This document shows positions 8,081 to 16,855 of a DNA stretch of 64,000 nt, piece after piece (the stretch's first letter is position 1; every line of letters begins with the position of its first letter). Location: the NCBI GenBank assembly GCA_029212615.1, contig JARGPJ010000002.1, positions 1-64,000 on the forward strand, given 5' to 3'. Under the pieces are notes generated by a model. The model saw only the letters and a list, made by a program, of their open reading frames with translations, did no database searches and was not told the DNA's origin. The position numbers were made by a program, and so were the translations under genes. This DNA comes from Verrucomicrobiales bacterium. GTDB lineage: Bacteria > Verrucomicrobiota > Verrucomicrobiia > Verrucomicrobiales > DEV007.

Positions 8081-8631
8081 AACTTTTACTTTCCAGACAA
8101 GGGTGTCCTTTCTGAACGAAAGACAGACGAAAAAGAAGGAAATTGCTTTCACCTCCTCGGCAATCGCCTCGATCTGTTTCGATCTCGTGATCTACGAGCG
8201 ATAGAGTGTTCTATGTTGTGGGGTGTTCAGGGGAGAGAAAAATTGAAGAGCAGAACACGAATTTCGTAGTGAAATCATCGTCTCTGCCGACTTCACCTTT
8301 CTCTTCTGGATCGTATGGGAGTGCTTTCCGAAAGATTTGGTGATGCCGAAACGTGCCTCGAAGGACGTGGGTGAAGTGAGGGATTAGGGATTCGACTGGG
8401 ACATGCCCCGGGAGTATGAGTTGCCGGTCAGAATGCGAGAGGGGATTGGGGAACGAGCTGTTATCTGATTACTGAGATTCAAATCCCGCACCTGTCTCAT
8501 GAAGAAGTTAAGGGCATTGTGGTGTCTCAATCAGATCGCATTGTTCTTTTCGATTTCAACATGTCACCGTAAACTGGTCTATCCAACCCCTTTGCCCTGG
8601 ATCCTTTCTAACTTTCCAGACAAGCCAGCTC
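8081..8631. other. 550-base intergenic region with a possible decayed coding fragment
   Basis: No intact gene. A plus-strand frame at 8307-8468 reads as protein-like text (WECFPKDLVMPKRAS, TAG at 8385-8387, then FDWDMPREYELPVRMREG) before a TGA at 8466-8468. The in-frame TAG suggests a dead fragment, but I cannot name the family. The remainder should contain the promoter of the sulfatase starting at 8632. Confidence 0.4.
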
Positions 8632-10014
8632 ATGATGAAATTTCGTTGCCCTCCCTTGTTTTCGCTTGCCTTCATTTTGATGAGTCATGGACTCGCGACG
8701 TCCAATGATGAAGTCCGGCCCAATATTGTTGTCGTCTTAGCGGATGACATGGGTTGGGGGGATTCCGGCACCTACGGGCATGAGCATATTCAAACTCCGA
8801 ATATGGATAAGCTGGCCTCTCAGGGGGTGAAATTTACTCAGGGGTATTCGGCCTGCGGCGTTTGTTCTCCTTCGCGGGCTGCGATCCTGACGGGGCGGAC
8901 ACCGTATCGCAACGGTGTCTGGCGGCATCTTTCGGGGGTTCACGAGGCCCACTTGCGGACGAGCGAAATTACCTATCCCGAGCTGGTGCGGGAGAAAGGC
9001 TACGAGACCTGTCACGTCGGCAAATGGCATCTTTTGTCGAGGCAGCAGTTTGAGAATCCGGAGTTCTCTCAAGTCGGCGAGCAAGGCGGCTATGATTACT
9101 GGATGGCGACTCACAACAATGCGGAGCCGAGTCACAGGAACCCAACGAATTTTATCAGGAACGGTGAGCCGGTCGGTGAGGTCGAAGCTTACTCAGCTCC
9201 GTTTGTCGCCGATGAAGCGATTCACTGGCTGACCGAAGTGCGCGATGATACGAAGCCGTTTGTGCTTTCGGTTTGGTTTCACGAGCCGCACAAACCGATC
9301 GCGACTGATCTTAGATTTTCGGATCTCTACAAAGGGCAGAGCGAGAAGAACGCCACCTATTTTGGAAACATCACCCAGATGGATTATGCGCTGGGTAAGG
9401 TGATGGAAACTCTCGACAGGGAAGGGGTGAGTGAGAATACGCTGATTATTTTCAGCTCCGACAATGGTCCGGTGACTTCGAGTGGTGGAAGCAGTGGCGG
9501 GCTGCGTGGTCTTAAGCGAAATGATTTTGAGGGGGGGATTCGTGTGCCGTTTCTCGCGAGATGGCCGGGGCATATTGCTCCCGGCACGGTGAGTGATATT
9601 CCCGTGATCGGGACAGACATCTTTCCGACGGTGTTGGCTATGTTGGATATTCCGCTGCCTTCAGACCGGACCATCGACGGGGTAAGCATGCTGCCTGTTT
9701 TTGACGGGAGGCCGGTGGAGCGTCCTGTCCCGCTTTTCTGGCGGACGCATGTTTCCCCGGCCGAAGACCGTGTCGCGATGCGGATCGGAGACTGGAAAAT
9801 CGTCGCCAACGATACCTTGAAAAAGTTTCAACTTTTCAACGTGCAGAAGGATTGGCAGGAAAAAAATAATCTCGCCGAAACGGAGCCGGAAAAGACTGAA
9901 GAGATGAGGCGTGCCCTTCTGAAGACCTGGGCGGACATCGTCAAAGAGGGTCCCAATGAATGGTGGGAGAACGAAGATAACAAGGCGGTGAAGGGCGCGA
10001 AACTGAGTTACTAG
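8632..10014 (+). CDS. exported arylsulfatase-type sulfatase
   Basis: A 460-residue S1-type sulfatase with signal peptide (about residues 1-23). Metal-binding ADDMGWGD (Asp38, Asp39) precedes the formylglycine site Cys78-Ser-Pro-Ser-Arg82 in CSPSRAAILTG. HVGKWHL (about 128-134) and the SSDNG metal motif (about 270) complete the active site. Cys78 must be converted to formylglycine by an FGE-type enzyme encoded elsewhere. Downstream, 22 bases away, is a beta-helix polysaccharide-active protein, so the pair probably acts on one sulfated glycan in the periplasm. Two adjacent ATGs (8632, 8635) are equally possible starts. Confidence 0.92.
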   Translation: MMKFRCPPLFSLAFILMSHGLATSNDEVRPNIVVVLADDMGWGDSGTYGHEHIQTPNMDKLASQGVKFTQGYSACGVCSPSRAAILTGRTPYRNGVWRHLSGVHEAHLRTSEITYPELVREKGYETCHVGKWHLLSRQQFENPEFSQVGEQGGYDYWMATHNNAEPSHRNPTNFIRNGEPVGEVEAYSAPFVADEAIHWLTEVRDDTKPFVLSVWFHEPHKPIATDLRFSDLYKGQSEKNATYFGNITQMDYALGKVMETLDREGVSENTLIIFSSDNGPVTSSGGSSGGLRGLKRNDFEGGIRVPFLARWPGHIAPGTVSDIPVIGTDIFPTVLAMLDIPLPSDRTIDGVSMLPVFDGRPVERPVPLFWRTHVSPAEDRVAMRIGDWKIVANDTLKKFQLFNVQKDWQEKNNLAETEPEKTEEMRRALLKTWADIVKEGPNEWWENEDNKAVKGAKLSY

Positions 10015-10036
10015 GCAGGTCTTTTCCAGGTGTGAA

Positions 10037-12259
10037 ATGATGAATCTACGGAGCCTCCTACCTGGAAGTGGTTGTATTACTTTCCTCTTTTTGTCAGTAA
10101 TTTTTTGTTCTGTCAGTCTCGCTGAAGCGAAAGTGACGCCGCAGGCTGATATTTTCGTTTCGCCCGATGGATCGGACCAATGGAGCGGAACCTTGGCTGC
10201 GGCTGATGCCGGAAAAACGGATGGGCCTTTCGCGACGATGCAGCGTGCGCGCGAAGCGGTCCGTGAATTAATGAAGGCCGGGGCCGGGAATATTCTGGTG
10301 CTGTTCCGTGGAGGAACCTACCGTCTCGACGAGACCGTCGTGTTTGGCCGTGACGATTCCGGGAGAGGTGATGCAACGATTACTTACGCCGCTTACCCAG
10401 ATGAGAAACCGGTCTTCAGTTCGGGGCGGGAGATTACAGGCTGGCGACCCGCCCCGGTGGATCATCCCCGCGTGACGAAGGCGGCAGCGGGAAAGGTGAT
10501 CGTGGCGGATGTGTCAGGACACTTCCGGACGCTCTATGACGCGGGTGGCATCTTGCCCCGCGCGCAGTCGGAAGGCTTTTTTCCACTCGATGGAAGTGGT
10601 CGCGACCGCCTCCACTTTCCGGAGGGGCAGCTCAGGAACTGGTCCAATGTTGAAGACGCAGAAATCGTGGTGCGTCCTCATCACGCGTGGATCATGAACA
10701 TTCTTCCCGTGATAGCTGTTGATGAGGAAGCGCAGATGGCCCGCACTTCGACCGAGTCCACTTATGTCATGAACCGTCTTCACTTTCTGAAGGATACCGA
10801 GTCGTGTTGGGTGGAGAACGTGCTCGAAGAACTCGACGAGCCGGGGGAGTGGGCTCTGAACACAAAAGAGGGAAAGGTCTACCTCTGGCCGCGGGATGAT
10901 TCGCCGGTTTTTGCGCCGCAGCTGAACGAGCTGATTCGAGTGGAGGGGGAAATCGACAAGGGCGGGCCGACGGATCAGCCGGTGCGCCAGTTGCATTTTC
11001 GGGGGCTGACTTTTAAGCATGGGGAACGCTATCAAATCGGCCCGGACGATTCCGGCTTGCAGCACGATTGGGACATGATCGATAAGGACAATGCGCTTGT
11101 GCGTTTTCGTGGTGCCGAGAATTGTGTGATCGAAGAATGTCACTTTCTCCATAGCGGAAGCGGCGCGATCCGGGTTGATCTCCACGGGCAGGATAATGTG
11201 ATTTCCGACAATCATATCGAACACATGGGCGGAGGCGGTATTCTACTTTGCGGCTACGGCCCCGGGACAAAGGATGTGAACCGGGGCAACCTCATCTCGA
11301 ACAATCACATCCATGATGTCGGTGAAATTTACTGGCATTCCCCGGGGATTTTTCTCTGGCAGAGCGGGGGGAATCGGGTCGCCAACAACCTGATTCATGA
11401 CACGCCCTACACCTCTCTGATTATATCCGGTTGCATGACGGAATTTTTCGGAAAAGGCGGCCGTGAGCTGACGGGAACAATTCGCTGGAGCGAAGTCGGG
11501 GGCAAGCGATCTAAGAAGAAGACCTTGGAAGAGGTTCGACCGTTCCTTCATTCGCGTGACAATTTGATCGAGTACAACGAAATTCATCACGCCATGGAGA
11601 AAATGGGTGATGGCAATGCGATCTACATTCGCGGGGCCGGTCCGAATAATGTGATTCGTCGAAACTACGTGCATCACCTCGTTTCTCCGATGCACATGCA
11701 ATGCGCAATTCGAACAGACGGCGGGCAGACAGACACGTTGATCGAGGAGAATCTGATCTACAAATGCACTTCTCAGGGAGTGATGCTGAAACTCAACAAC
11801 CGGTGCGTTAACAACTTCATCATCGATGTGATCGCCCCGCCCCGCGGCAATTACCTCGCGTTGCGGGAGGGCCCCATGACCGGTGCGGTGATTCAGCGGA
11901 ATATCTTTTACGCCTCCGGAGATGAAGCAACTTTCATTGACGAGTTGGCACCCGGAAAGCCAAATAAAACGGAGGACTGGAGAGGAACTGTCATCGCGCG
12001 GTCCAGTGACGCGGAGATGGATTCAAATATCTTCTTTTGCAAAGCCGACCCTTCGCTGGCGACGGCGACCCTCGCGCAACAGCAGGAGCGCGGGATCGAT
12101 CTCAAGAGCCGGGCGGTAGATCCGATGTTTGTCGACCCCGGTAATGGTGATTTCAGATTCCTTCCTGATTCTCCCGCTCTGAAAATGGGCATCGTCCCGA
12201 TCGATCTCAGCAAGATGGGGCTTCAACGTAAGGTCGAAGAGGAGGCTGAACTTCAATGA
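10037..12259 (+). CDS. right-handed parallel beta-helix protein, possible glycoside hydrolase
   Basis: A 740-residue secreted protein: signal peptide (hydrophobic FLFLSVIFCSVSLAEA), then an opening FVSPDGSDQWSGT followed by GPFATMQRAREAVREL, which marks large beta-helix enzymes related to GH141 and similar glycan-active families. Central rungs are rich in NxI and NxxI turns (ENCVIEECHF, NVISDNHIEHM, NNVIRRNYVHH). The C-terminus ends in VDPMFVDPGNGDFRF and SPALKMG, the usual closing segment of such proteins. It follows a sulfatase after 22 bases, probably as one transcript. Substrate and catalytic residues cannot be assigned from sequence alone, and a lyase fold-mate is an alternative. Confidence 0.75.
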   Translation: MMNLRSLLPGSGCITFLFLSVIFCSVSLAEAKVTPQADIFVSPDGSDQWSGTLAAADAGKTDGPFATMQRAREAVRELMKAGAGNILVLFRGGTYRLDETVVFGRDDSGRGDATITYAAYPDEKPVFSSGREITGWRPAPVDHPRVTKAAAGKVIVADVSGHFRTLYDAGGILPRAQSEGFFPLDGSGRDRLHFPEGQLRNWSNVEDAEIVVRPHHAWIMNILPVIAVDEEAQMARTSTESTYVMNRLHFLKDTESCWVENVLEELDEPGEWALNTKEGKVYLWPRDDSPVFAPQLNELIRVEGEIDKGGPTDQPVRQLHFRGLTFKHGERYQIGPDDSGLQHDWDMIDKDNALVRFRGAENCVIEECHFLHSGSGAIRVDLHGQDNVISDNHIEHMGGGGILLCGYGPGTKDVNRGNLISNNHIHDVGEIYWHSPGIFLWQSGGNRVANNLIHDTPYTSLIISGCMTEFFGKGGRELTGTIRWSEVGGKRSKKKTLEEVRPFLHSRDNLIEYNEIHHAMEKMGDGNAIYIRGAGPNNVIRRNYVHHLVSPMHMQCAIRTDGGQTDTLIEENLIYKCTSQGVMLKLNNRCVNNFIIDVIAPPRGNYLALREGPMTGAVIQRNIFYASGDEATFIDELAPGKPNKTEDWRGTVIARSSDAEMDSNIFFCKADPSLATATLAQQQERGIDLKSRAVDPMFVDPGNGDFRFLPDSPALKMGIVPIDLSKMGLQRKVEEEAELQ

Positions 12260-12418
12260 ATTTATCTTTCAGGAAACTTCGGATGTAGAGCCTCCGACGA
12301 GATTTCTTTCACCTCGCGATGTTTCTTTTGATTGAAGTTGTTCGGACCCCTGACATTGATGCGTTTTACGGGAATACGATGCATTTCACTTTCTGCCCTG
12401 TCAGTTCGACTTGTGCTC

Positions 12419-12480
12419 AGGTAACGGTAATGGGTTTTTCAAAGTCTTCTTTCCTCATTCGAATTGAGAAGGCGTTACCT
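12419..12480. repeat. imperfect inverted repeat between convergent genes
   Basis: AGGTAACG (12419-12426) and CGTTACCT (12473-12480) are perfect arms. A second near-palindrome centred on TTCGAA lies inside. It sits between the end of the beta-helix gene and the end of the convergent oxygenase gene, so it may end transcription from both sides. It lacks a clear T-run. Confidence 0.3.
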
Positions 12481-12527
12481 GTTTCAGATTCCCGACGGCT
12501 GCTTCCCGGGATTACTCTTCTAACGTC

Positions 12528-13301
12528 TCAATTCATCAACTCACGGCCGCGGAACCAGCCGGTGAGACTGTGGCGAAACCGGGAGGACTTGCGAACTTCA
12601 TGCCAGAATTCGGCGGAAACAAAGATGACGAGCTTGCCGGGTTCGGGAAAGATGTCGATTGAGGGGCCTTTGACTCCATTGATGTTATCAGTATACAAAC
12701 GGAGTTGGCCGCCATCACTTTCGACCCAGTCTTCGTCGAGGTAGAGAATCGCGGAAAGGATTCGGGATTGAGTCTTCTTGTGGCAGTCAAGGTGGGGCTT
12801 GTAGTAGCCGCCGGGGGCGAAACAGGCGAGATGCGCTTCCAACTCAATCAATCCGAGAAACAGCGACCGGTTCAGCCGCGTGCGAACGTCTTCCATTTTA
12901 TCCCAGTATACGGTCTGTGATTCACTGAGGTCATGCGACTCCAACCAATGAATGTTGTCGGTCCTGATTTCCGGGAGGATATTTTTCCCGGCACCCCGAC
13001 CAATCGCGGCCGGTCTCAGATCGCCTTCTTTCACCCTCGCAACGCATTCGGCGATGAGCTTCCGGGTGTCGGATAGCTTCAGAAACCGGGGAATGATGAC
13101 ATAGCCGGTTTCGGCAAGTCCCCGCAACAGATTTTCGAGTAGCACGCCGGGGTCAACGGGCGGGACGAGTGGAAGTATTTCTATAGCTATGAGTATGAGA
13201 TCGTCTCGAAAAAGTGGATTGGCAACTGAATGGATTGCCCGAAACGAGGGATAGCTATTCTCTTCCACGTTCCGTCGCACCCTGTGCACAGGACGTCTCA
13301 C
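12528..13301 (-). CDS. 2-oxoglutarate/Fe(II)-dependent oxygenase (prolyl 4-hydroxylase-like)
   Basis: Up to 257 residues. The double-stranded beta-helix core carries the iron triad His170-Leu-Asp172 (YYKPHLDCH) and His234 (FWHEV), with a 2-oxoglutarate-binding Arg in RFRHSLTGWF. The sequence LSAILYLDEDW plus DGGQLRLY is typical of SM-20/PHD-like bacterial 2OG oxygenases. The start is uncertain: the frame opens at a GTG at 13301 next to tandem repeats, GTG at 13271 is another choice, and conserved sequence begins only around residue 50. It probably hydroxylates a protein or small-molecule substrate that is not identifiable. No operon partner is seen. Confidence 0.82.
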   Translation of the reverse strand: MRRPVHRVRRNVEENSYPSFRAIHSVANPLFRDDLILIAIEILPLVPPVDPGVLLENLLRGLAETGYVIIPRFLKLSDTRKLIAECVARVKEGDLRPAAIGRGAGKNILPEIRTDNIHWLESHDLSESQTVYWDKMEDVRTRLNRSLFLGLIELEAHLACFAPGGYYKPHLDCHKKTQSRILSAILYLDEDWVESDGGQLRLYTDNINGVKGPSIDIFPEPGKLVIFVSAEFWHEVRKSSRFRHSLTGWFRGRELMN

Positions 13302-13316
13302 AAACCTACAAACCTA
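13301..13316. repeat. 8-bp tandem duplication
   Basis: CAAACCTA occurs twice in direct succession (13301-13308 and 13309-13316), immediately upstream of the oxygenase frame. It is a short tandem repeat in non-coding DNA with no known role. Confidence 0.6.
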
Positions 13317-13329
13317 CAGGGACAGGTTA

Positions 13330-13359
13330 TTAGTCGAATGAGTCGATTAGTCGAATGAG
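13330..13359. repeat. 13-bp direct repeat with 17-bp period
   Basis: TTAGTCGAATGAG occurs at 13330-13342 and again at 13347-13359 with TCGA between the copies. TCGA also recurs inside the unit. It is located between two leftward genes, 14 bases from the 8-bp duplication. It may be a regulatory iteron or simple slippage product. Confidence 0.6.
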
Positions 13360-13391
13360 CAGCCAATTCGGATCGTCAGCGACTACTGCGC

Positions 13392-13847
13392 TCAGGCGAG
13401 CTCGTCGCGATGCTCTTCGAGCCATCCGGTGACCCGGGCAACGATCTGGTCGCGCAAACCGCGGTAGTGGATCAGTTTCTCCGCCGCATCGAGGTCGGCG
13501 GGTTTTCGAGGGCTGAAAGGGCCTTCAATCTCCCAGAAGAGATGATTTCTCGCGAGTTCTGTAAAACCGGGGCATTCGTTTTCGTCGGTTTTGCAGACGA
13601 TGACCGCGTAGTCGAAAGGTTGCAGATCTTTGATCGCTTCAAGGGTTTTACTGGAATGACCCACCAGCGGAATCCCGTATTCTTCCATCACTTCGAACAC
13701 GGTTGGCTTGATTTCCTTCTTTCCCAGACCGGCACTGCGCACCTCGATTTGTCCGTCCGACAAATGCCGCAACACTGCTTCGGCCATCTGGGATCGGGCG
13801 GAATTATGATTGCAGAGGAATAGAACACTAAGGACTGGACGGGACAT
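13392..13847 (-). CDS. arsenate-reductase/low-molecular-weight phosphatase-like protein
   Basis: From ATG at 13847 (GTG at 13889 is possible) the product is 151 residues, the size of thioredoxin-linked ArsC and LMW protein tyrosine phosphatases. The phosphate loop is Cys12-Asn-His-Asn-Ser-Ala-Arg18 (CX5R). Cys85 and Cys92 keep the seven-residue spacing of the redox Cys pair of plasmid pI258-type ArsC, which favours arsenate reductase. However, the general-acid Asp of the DP motif is replaced: the segment reads WEIEGP rather than WxxDDP, leaving only a neighbouring Glu. No ars transporter or regulator lies nearby, so the role in arsenic resistance is unproven. Confidence 0.78.
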   Translation of the reverse strand: MSRPVLSVLFLCNHNSARSQMAEAVLRHLSDGQIEVRSAGLGKKEIKPTVFEVMEEYGIPLVGHSSKTLEAIKDLQPFDYAVIVCKTDENECPGFTELARNHLFWEIEGPFSPRKPADLDAAEKLIHYRGLRDQIVARVTGWLEEHRDELA

Positions 13848-14016
13848 GGAGGGGAGGGCACTTAGCACTGGATCGGCGAATTTCACCACTCGATTTGAGT
13901 TTCTCGACGGGGTGGAGGTAAATTGGTCCGCTGATGCGTGAAATGTCGGGAACGACGAGGAACAGAGCCAGAGTCATTGAATTGAATTCGTGATTCGGAA
14001 GCTGGTTCGGGTGACA

Positions 14017-16503
14017 TCACTGCACGTAGAAGCGGCTGAATCTTTGTAGGTCATGGAAATTTTTTGACGTTTCGCCAAGTGGAGAAAAGGCGCTGGCTTC
14101 GCCGTCCTCGCTGCCGGCGCGCTTGCGGAACAGGTTGAAGTGCCAGGGCAGGCTTGTCCCTTTTCCGGAGGCGAGCGCATCCGCTTTCGACTGGAAGGGG
14201 CGGCTCCCGACGAGCGCGTGGAGAGGGTCCTCGTCCGATGGGGTGACCGGTAGCCGCAGTTCCACTGACCAGAAATCCTCCCCGAGGTGAGTGGCCACCT
14301 CTGCCTGTGAGGACCAGTCGTAGGCCTGATTCCTGTCGACGGCTCGATCCAGATCGATGATCGCTCCCGCGGGATTCAGCACCAGCTGGTAGTAGGAGTG
14401 TTTGTCGGTCTCGATGAGCAGTTCGAGGTGCTCGCCCTGCCAGAGTGCGGGATCTTCATCCTTGTCCGTTCCGATGACCGGTGACTCGCCTTCCGGGAGT
14501 TCGCAACGGATGCCGAAATAGAGGCTGCCATTCCACCAGCGTGCCATGAATCGCGTCTTCAGCTTCGGCTTGGCACTGGACTCGCGCAGACTCCCGAGGG
14601 GGCGAGGGTAGGGGTAGGCGGTCCAGAAAGCTTCTTCGAGCCGGCCATCCATGACGAGGGTGTCGCGGGCGTCGCGCCATTTGTCCTTCGCCATGTCGAT
14701 GATACGGTAGTCGGGAAGCCCTTCCGGTCGGCTCAGTTGCATCTGCGAGGAGCGGGCCCGCAGAGTTACGAGAAACGCATCGACCAAGGCGATACGTTCC
14801 CCGTATACCGAATTCGCGGGTGCAGCCGCGCTGGCGAGATTGAAACGTTCGAGGGCCTCTTTGGCTATTTCGCTATCGGACCCGAGACTGGCGTAGTTCG
14901 TTTCGCAGAATTCGATAAACGCTTTCATCTCTTTCGCGGCGGGTCCGTAGAAGAGATCGTAGTATTCTCCGAGGAGCGCATCAATGTCCTCGTCGGCGTT
15001 CCACCAGAAGCGCGAGATGACCCAGGGATTGAGGTGCGCCATCGCGGGATGATGGAGCCCGCCCTTGCCGCTGGAGAGCCAGACATCTTCGCGCCAGACA
15101 TCCTCATGGCTGTCCTGCATTCCGCGGGCGATCACGTGGGGCCAGTACTGGGGCCGATAGCCGCCGCGATTGGTGAGCGGGGTGTAGTTCAGTGTCACCG
15201 AGAGTGGGTTGTCGGTTTTTTTCTGCCACTGGGCGCGCAGTGCGGTGGTGGCGGCGTGGACCTCGTCATCGAGGTCGCGGATGGGGCGGCCGTTAGTGAT
15301 TTGGACGAGCACGTTTGGCGGCAGTTTGTCGATGGTCAGGGGCGGCAGGCGGTAGCTGCTGTAGGCGCCGGAGAAAACCTTACGATCCGGGTGGGTCGAG
15401 GCCAGTTCTTTCGCCACCCGGACGACGAAATCCCACACGTAGTCCGACGATTGTCCCGAGGGTCCGCGCTCCAGCGTGACCTGATCGCGGCAGTCGTCGC
15501 ACTGGCAATGGGAGAAGCCATCGTGTGGCATCACCGAAACGATCGGCACCTCGTAGTGATCGAAGAGGAAGCGAGAGAACGCGACCGTCTCGCGGAAAAA
15601 GCCCTCCGAAGAAAGACAGGCGTTGGCGGTCGCGCTCTCGTTGTCGCGCTCCCCGTTGGCCTTCATCGCGTAGTATTCGGGATGGGCCGCGCGTTGCTCC
15701 GGATGTTCGGTGAGGTATCGCTGGCCGTGATGGAGGACGCCGTATTGTTCGTTGGCGCCGATCCGCAGATACCAGAGCGCGTCGTCGAGCACCTGCGAAC
15801 TGATCAGCGGTCGGCTGATCGAGCGGACTTCGTATTCGGGGCGGACCGTGCGATCTATATCCGGCAGGGCGATGGTGTCGTGTTCCGGCACGACTTCGCC
15901 GAGCTCGCCCGGCATGTACCAGCGAACCCCCAGCTCGCGTAGAAAGGCGTAGACCGCGTTGAGCGAGCCGCGATGATCGAAGTTCCAGAAGTCCAGCTCC
16001 CGGTTGTAGTCGCGGTAAAGGCGCGAACCGACCGGGTTCCGCCAGGGATGGCCGACGAGCTTCGTCCACTCCGCCTCCTTGACCGAGAGCCACTGGCTTC
16101 GGGATTGAGCCCACGGCTCGATCGGCTCGAATTCCTTGTCGTTGCCCACCAGTGTGAGCCAATCCGGGCCCGAAGTCATTCGAAAGGCATCGCGTGGCAG
16201 ACCGGCTGCCGTCACGCCTGTATGTCCACGTGCCGCCTCGCTCTCGCCGACGTAGATCTTCACGGGAAACTCGTCACGCGGCTCGGTGATAATATCGAGT
16301 CGGCAGCCGGTGATCTTTTCCAGAAAAGAGCGCAGTTCCGCAGCGCCGAACTCAGCGGACCGCGTTGGCTGCGAAGCGATCACGATCTCGGCCCGTGCCT
16401 GACCGTCGGTGATCAAGGTGGTTTGGCAAATCGCGGGTAGAGCGGGGGTGAGAATGGCGAGGACAACGGTGAAGACGAATCGGGAAAGGGCGACGGATGA
16501 CAT
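14017..16503 (-). CDS. exported DUF4838 protein with C-terminal CBM9/DOMON-like domain
   Basis: An 828-residue secreted protein (signal peptide to about residue 27). Residues about 30-150 look like an alpha-glucuronidase N-terminal-type domain (GAAELRSFLEKITG, IYVGESEAA). Residues about 180-560 form the DUF4838 TIM-barrel-like region, with HPEYYAM, ANACLSSEG and the Cys cluster CQCDDC. The last about 220 residues read like a CBM9-type beta sandwich (DGRLEEAFW, ARWWNGSLYFGIRC, VELRLPV). DUF4838 proteins are widespread in polysaccharide-degrading Bacteroidota and PVC bacteria, but no reaction is firmly established. It is divergent from the sulfatase at 16856, suggesting joint use on a glycan. 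Confidence 0.85.
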   Translation of the reverse strand: MSSVALSRFVFTVVLAILTPALPAICQTTLITDGQARAEIVIASQPTRSAEFGAAELRSFLEKITGCRLDIITEPRDEFPVKIYVGESEAARGHTGVTAAGLPRDAFRMTSGPDWLTLVGNDKEFEPIEPWAQSRSQWLSVKEAEWTKLVGHPWRNPVGSRLYRDYNRELDFWNFDHRGSLNAVYAFLRELGVRWYMPGELGEVVPEHDTIALPDIDRTVRPEYEVRSISRPLISSQVLDDALWYLRIGANEQYGVLHHGQRYLTEHPEQRAAHPEYYAMKANGERDNESATANACLSSEGFFRETVAFSRFLFDHYEVPIVSVMPHDGFSHCQCDDCRDQVTLERGPSGQSSDYVWDFVVRVAKELASTHPDRKVFSGAYSSYRLPPLTIDKLPPNVLVQITNGRPIRDLDDEVHAATTALRAQWQKKTDNPLSVTLNYTPLTNRGGYRPQYWPHVIARGMQDSHEDVWREDVWLSSGKGGLHHPAMAHLNPWVISRFWWNADEDIDALLGEYYDLFYGPAAKEMKAFIEFCETNYASLGSDSEIAKEALERFNLASAAAPANSVYGERIALVDAFLVTLRARSSQMQLSRPEGLPDYRIIDMAKDKWRDARDTLVMDGRLEEAFWTAYPYPRPLGSLRESSAKPKLKTRFMARWWNGSLYFGIRCELPEGESPVIGTDKDEDPALWQGEHLELLIETDKHSYYQLVLNPAGAIIDLDRAVDRNQAYDWSSQAEVATHLGEDFWSVELRLPVTPSDEDPLHALVGSRPFQSKADALASGKGTSLPWHFNLFRKRAGSEDGEASAFSPLGETSKNFHDLQRFSRFYVQ

Positions 16504-16855
16504 GCTCCCATTTTAACCTTGGTGGAAAGGAGCGGGACAGTCCGAATACCGCGATCGGCGTGGCGTATGCGCGCGGTCGGAAAGGGGAACTCCAGGGGAG
16601 GGACAAAGGGAAATCCACGAGGAACAAATACTCCATCTAGCGGTATCCATTCGCCTTTCGCGCAATCGCTGTCGACCACGCCCGGTTTCGACACTCGTTG
16701 ACCTGTATTTTGCAATTTTCTGATCCTCGCCAGCTCCGCGGAGAACGAGTAGCGCATCGTCGACATGATCGCGGCAGTAAAAAACTGCCCGTTATTCCGG
16801 GGATGGTGAAGATTTTTAAACGAACCAATCTGAATGGGAAACTAAAATCGGCATC
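16504..16855. promoter_or_regulatory. divergent promoter region of the DUF4838 and sulfatase genes
   Basis: About 350 bases without a credible gene. It contains a perfect 6-bp stem with an all-A loop, GGCAGT-AAAAA-ACTGCC (16773-16789), 67 bases before the sulfatase ATG. It could be a shared operator or mRNA leader hairpin. No convincing -35/-10 pair is visible. Confidence 0.35.

Noticed and set aside
8499..8708. 69-codon open frame before the sulfatase at 8632
   Set aside because: Overlaps the sulfatase start in another frame and shows no features.
14737..15942. 401-codon open frame on the plus strand
   Set aside because: Lies entirely antisense to the DUF4838 gene; composition is Arg/Val/Asp-rich shadow coding and no domain is visible.
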